Assembly (NCBI RefSeq): GCF_039555335.1
Contig: NC_092646.1
Coordinates: 20,295,029-20,359,028 of the forward strand
Source: Amphiura filiformis
Taxonomy: Eukaryota; Echinodermata; Ophiuroidea; Amphilepidida; Amphiuridae
DNA: 64,000 nt
Direction of reading: 5' to 3'
This document shows positions 43,901 to 49,900 of this stretch, in pieces (position 1 is the stretch's first letter; every line of letters begins with the position of its first letter). A program made the position numbers and the translations under genes. The notes below the pieces were generated by a model, which did not search any database, was not told the origin of the DNA, and saw only the letters and a list, made by a program, of their open reading frames with translations.

Positions 43901-46900
43901 ATATTCCAAAAACATTAATGTGTGTGAGAAATTTTGGTAGCTGGAATTCTTTATGCAATAATTCTTTATGCAACATTTATATCAACATTAACGAAAAAAG
44001 ATATTTTACAAGTACCGAGCATCATCTCACATGCAAGCTTTCATTTTCAAAATCGTGAAGGTTTTCAAATTTGAACAAAATCTAATTAAATGTTTTGCAA
44101 AAAACAGATTGTTTAAAAAGGATGAAAAGGATTTCACCGAACAAAATATGAAGCCCGTTAACAGTTAGACGCTAGTGCGCATTGTGTTGAATGACTCAAA
44201 CTTGGAATGAAGTGAATTGACGCATGCGTTATGTAATCGCTCATTTCTCTGCAATCAGTCAACTGATTCCAGTAAAATTAACGTATGAGATGGAGAATAA
44301 GATGGGCTACATGTTGATTTTTCGATTTTTGTATTCTGATGTCTATTTCTCGACTTACGTCCAAATTTATTCGCCCGGTAATTTTTTCGGGGACACCCTG
44401 TATTGTACACAACTTTGTCAATTAATTTTCTCTTTGTCAATTAATTTTCTCTTTGTCACACTTAACTTCATTTTGTTTTCCCCCTTTGCTCCCCAACTGC
44501 AGAACTCATCTGTGCACTCTGCAAAAAAGTAACTGGCCAAAAACCTAGACGTCACTTCATGACTATGCATGCCATCTACGACCAAGCAGAGATAGAAAGC
44601 CTTTACGAGGAAAGCTGCGAGTTGAGCAGTCAACTGGTGAGAAGAACAAGAAGTGACTATGTAAGAACCTCGAATTCGTACCAGAAGCAGACCTGCCCAT
44701 ATTGCGGCAAACTTGCCAAGCGCATGGTAGCGCACATCAAAGGATCGCACAAAGATTGTGATGCAAATATTTTGAAGGAGTTCGATATGAGATGGCGAAG
44801 GAGTACAAACAAAGATAGTAAGTGAAATACATGGAGCTATTTTCAAAACTCTAGCGAGATCGATAAATTCAGGTATCATGTGAAAGTATCCATGATTTTT
44901 GGTCACAAATGTGATTTTTGGTCACAAATCTGATTGTGATGATTCACTATGGCAGCAAAATTACAGGGCTTTGAATCCTTCAAGATCTAGCTGGAAAAAG
45001 GCGCTATATAAATCGGAAATTTATTTATTATATATAATGTGATTTTTGGTCAAAATGTGATTTTTGGTCAAAAATGTGATTTTTGGTCAAAATGGTCAAT
45101 TACACGATATATTTACTTTAATCACCAATCAGAATGGAGCTTTGCAAATAATTCACCCCAATTTTTTTGTGTGGTGAAATTATTCTAACAATGTTTTTGA
45201 TTGGACCAATTGATAATGAAAACTTCTTTTTGGCCAATCGGCAGGTAGTTCTCATGGGGTTAACTACAAATATGGGTTAAAAAGTGATTTCATGTTCAGT
45301 AAAAATAAGTGCAGCAAGTCAAATTTTCTCATGGACAACTCATGAACTACTCTTCAACTCCATACAAAGAGTGTGCAATGAGGTGTGGACTGAGGCAGAA
45401 CTGTTTGAATGGCCCTTGTTTATTGTCTTCCGCCAGTCTTCTGGTAAAATAATTTTTATTTGGTTTTCCTAATCCTTAATTTTGAACTTCTTTGACAGAA
45501 ACTCAAACAGTGCCAAGTACCACAGCGGTAGCAACTCAGAAACGTCAACTGGACACAAGTAACAATGGACCTCATAGTAAGTGAATGAATTAATAGTATG
45601 GGCTACAGGGTGGATCAAACATACCTGTACCTAACTTTACTAATTGTTTTATGACATCTTGAAACACCCTGAGTAAGGATTCAACCTGCTCTCTTGATTT
45701 AGTCCTTTGCTTCCCAAACGTTTTTGAAGTAGTAAACAAGATGAAAGAATAACAAAAACTATAGAACACATTGTATCATTAGTTAGTCGTGGATTATTTT
45801 TGTACAATAGGTTAGTGGCATTGAATGTTAGTTTGTAAAAATTGTCTCTCATGTCTGGTGAGGTATTGTCCTTTATCTCCTGAACCACTTGACTGTGATC
45901 GTCTTCATCAAATCACAGCCACCAGATGACCTTTGTATTTCCATGATGCCAGGGATCAAACTGGGGAAATCGAGTTGTATGGCTTTGAGATTTGGCAGTT
46001 CAGCTTTCACTTGAACCATGATCAACTGCAGCTGCCTTTCTATAAAGACTACTAAGGCATGCACGGTAGTAAATAGTGTCTATTACAGGTCAGGTCCCCT
46101 TTTGACAGTTTACCCTGGAGTTGTACGTCACCAATTTTCCATGCGGTCTCATTCACTATCTGATTAAGGCCTAGATAGAGCTTCTCTTTAATTCCTGCTT
46201 GTCTCCAGACTCCCTACAAAAGAAGCACTTTGTATCAGAAGATTCAATGTTTTAAGTTGATGTTTCTCGAGACTCACAAGCCCTTTCAGAGCTCATCTAC
46301 CTTGTTTTCACTGGGTTGTTTTACTCTTACTCTCCAACACCCCAGGTGGGGTAAGACGAAGAGAAAAAAATGTTGTACGCTGAGGTGAACTGCTTAAATG
46401 CCACAAAAGTGGTCTTTGATGCTCTGGAATGCATTTTGTCTCTAAATAATCCAAAATTCACCCCAGTAGTGACTTTAGGTGGTATATTTCAGTCCATGTG
46501 AGAAAAAGATGGTAAATATTCCTCAAGATGGTGATGGGAGATTTTGATGGTCAGATGGATGATGTTCAGAAATGTATTCACCTCGCACATGCGCACTGGT
46601 GTGTTACAGTACTCCTCACGGCCTTTCTCTTTGCCCAATCCCCCGTCTGTTGGTTGACAGCGATTCTGCAATTTTTATGCCATACAGCATTTTAGTTTTC
46701 ATTAGTTCTGCTACTGTACGTACCCCTCGCACCACCACCGCAACTAGAGGTATATCATCTACTGTATCAAAGCTGGGCAAATCACCATACTCACTGAGGT
46801 CCAAGATATTTTTCAGCAGTTCTGTGTAACAAGGTTCTATTTTTTTTTTTTTTGCCACACGATTTTACAGATGATGCGAGATCCGTAATTCATTCATCAC

Positions 46901-49900
46901 TGACTGACAAATTCCAATCATGTTTATCCATGCATCAAACTCTTGTTGCCATCAATAGAGGACCTGGAAATAATAATAAAGCATTATAAAGTATGCTATC
47001 AATGGATTCAAACATAAGATTGATTCATGATTGATACAATATTGCCAATTACAGGTACCTTGGAATTCATATTTAGAACCCCTTGTAACCCATTCATATA
47101 ACCTCCTATCAAATAAACTGTGCCAGAAATGACTTTCCTACCTCCAAATTAGTACAAATTGATATGTCACACAAGTTTTTAGCTCAAATGGTCCAAAAGT
47201 TTTAAATAGTGCATATTTTAAAGATGGTAGCCAGCAGCCATCTTGGATTTGATCATCAAAATGGCAATAGATTCCCAAAATTAATACCTTACCCTAAATT
47301 AAGCAAATTTCAACTGTTTACATGTGTTTTTAGGCAAAATGCTCCAAAAGTTAGAGAAAACCATATTTTGGTTACTGATTAGCATGAAGAAGACCATATT
47401 TTGGTTACTAATTAGCATGATTTTTTTATGCTAATTTGGGATTTCTAAGCATAGAGTCAGAGTAAGTTTTCATGAATCATTTCCTCTTGCCCCAAGAACA
47501 CCCATGCCAAGCGGGGCCATAGCACTATAAAATGCAGTGTTATCCCCTTAGTAAGTCTACTAACATTGTTTTGTTTTTTTTCTTACTTTTTTGTAGGTTT
47601 ATATAGTGCCAAAAGAGCAAGAACAGAAGTGGAAACAACTCATCGACAAGAAAAACCAAGTGGTAATACCTATGGTGAGTGAATAATTAATGAAAGACTT
47701 TTGTAAAAGTGGTTCAAATGGCAAGAACCATATTTATCTAGTTTTACTTATTTAATTTAAAAACTGCAGTGTACTTTTTAAAATCACATTGATCTGATAG
47801 GAAATGAGTCAAGGAGGCCAATAATTTATCTTTCCATAGGTTTTGTAGTTTATAACTTAAGGCCAAATAAGAACTATTACTTTGCCAAAACGGAAACTTT
47901 AGCATGATTGTAGTGCATATGAATACAACTGAAATCTATTTAGGGACAGACTGGCACGTTCAACTGAGCCTAAACTGATGGCCAACAAGCGGCCATCGTG
48001 CCGTGTCATCGGCGCTGTAGATCGTTTAGAAATATGTCACATGTTGCCTTGCGTGATGCAGAGAAGGTCTCATTGAAGCCAATTAAGGGTAGACGAGGTA
48101 TTGTTGGTCGAAGCAACCTAAAAATCGATTTTTATTATCTAGATCAATATATTATTGAAAATTAACACCTTATTGTTTTGCAAAAGTTCATTCTACAAAT
48201 CGTATAATTTGCAAACTTGCTTAATTTATTGTTGTTAATGAGTTATGTAGGTTTTACAAAAGTGTTGTTGTTTCAGCCCTCTTTACAACGTAACTCAAGA
48301 ACCGCAGCACCTATAAAAGTATATCTGTTATTTTAATTATTCTACACACTCGCTATGAATTGAGCAATACAGTTTTTGCCAAAGCTAACTACCATTCGTA
48401 AGATGCTGTGGCCTACCATATCACAACAGTTTAAAATAATTAATAACCTTAATGCACCATTTTGTATAACATAATTTTTATATGTATTCCTAATTATTAT
48501 TCCTCCTCTTCTTCTGCTTATTCTTTTTTCCAGCTGCCCAATCAGTCTCAAACATCGTGCAGCCCTTTGTGAAATTTCCCAACCAGTCCGAAGGTAAAAG
48601 CTCAACTAGTACTGGAAATGATTCACAATGTTCAGTGTGTAACAAGTACCATACTGATGTGATTGATAACTACAAGTGTCAAATTGCTCATCTACAGGAC
48701 GCTATCAAAGATGAGGAGACGAAACGAGCAGGTGCCATCAAAGATGTGGAAAGGAAACGAGCAGCTCATCAACAACATGCCATCAAAGATAAGGAGAAGA
48801 AGCAAGCAGGTGAGAGAGATGGAAAGAAAGAACAATTAGGCTTAAAAACATTGTTTGATTGGTGTGACATAAAAAATTAGTGTAGGTATAGGTAGGGAAT
48901 TTTTTTTTAACTTTTAAAGCTGTGAATTGTGTAAATTGCAATTTGAAAAAGGCTTTGGAACTTTTTTCTTCTTTTTCTTTTTTTAATTAAAATATCGGGT
49001 CGGGCCTTCTTTTAGGGTAAGTCTGGTTACGCCAATCAAACAATTTTTTCAGGCCTTATAGGTTAATTACAAAGCTGTCAAATTCGGCAGTACGGATATT
49101 CCCACTGATGAGTTTGGAAAGAAAATGGTCCAAAATCATTTGAAAAACTACTCGATATCTCTCACCTGTGGTTTACCTGTATGATGAACATAGCGATCCT
49201 AATTTTAGCTACAAATCATGGCAACTTCTCACGCTCAAAGAGCATCGATCATTTTAATCTTCAAGGGAATAATTTTGTCTGAAAGTAGTGAGGGAGGGGG
49301 TTGCCGTGCCGAGTTTCAAAACGAAAGTTGTTATTGAAATACATGCGCCGGGCCGAAGTAAACAAATAATTCATTCACCTGAGGACAACATGACCATCTC
49401 TTCTTTTACATAAAATCCTAAAATGATATCATACACACATTTTGGGCACCAATTTGTACACAATTTGCTTATATTTTAACTTTTATATGAAACTATAGCG
49501 GCATTGCATTGCACAGCATCATCGTAAGGTTATCTTTTAGCATCTTTGGTGCTCTGACAAAAAAATTGGCCAGACAGTGTCTGACCAGAAATAGCAGTTT
49601 TAAACTTTTATTTGCGTAAATTATTAAACACCCATTTTTTTCCTTTAAAGTGGGGTGGGGGGAGAATCAACTTGCAACATGAACGTTAGGCCTACATTTT
49701 TTGAAGATTTGGCAAAACAATTTTGTTTACAATCATAACATGATAATCAGGGATGGATTTAAGCGGTGGCCTTGCGCCAGTTGATTTTGCCTCGGGTCAG
49801 TAAACTTCCATCAGTGCTGACCCTGTGGGCCACTAGATTGATCCTGATATAACTCATATGAGACAAGATATTCTCTCGGTTGGGGCCACGTCACATCCAT

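Noticed and set aside
44224-44532. 102-codon plus ORF over the mariner-like element and exon 8 acceptor
   Set aside because: It starts in the element's right TIR and crosses its end and the polypyrimidine tract, so it is incidental.
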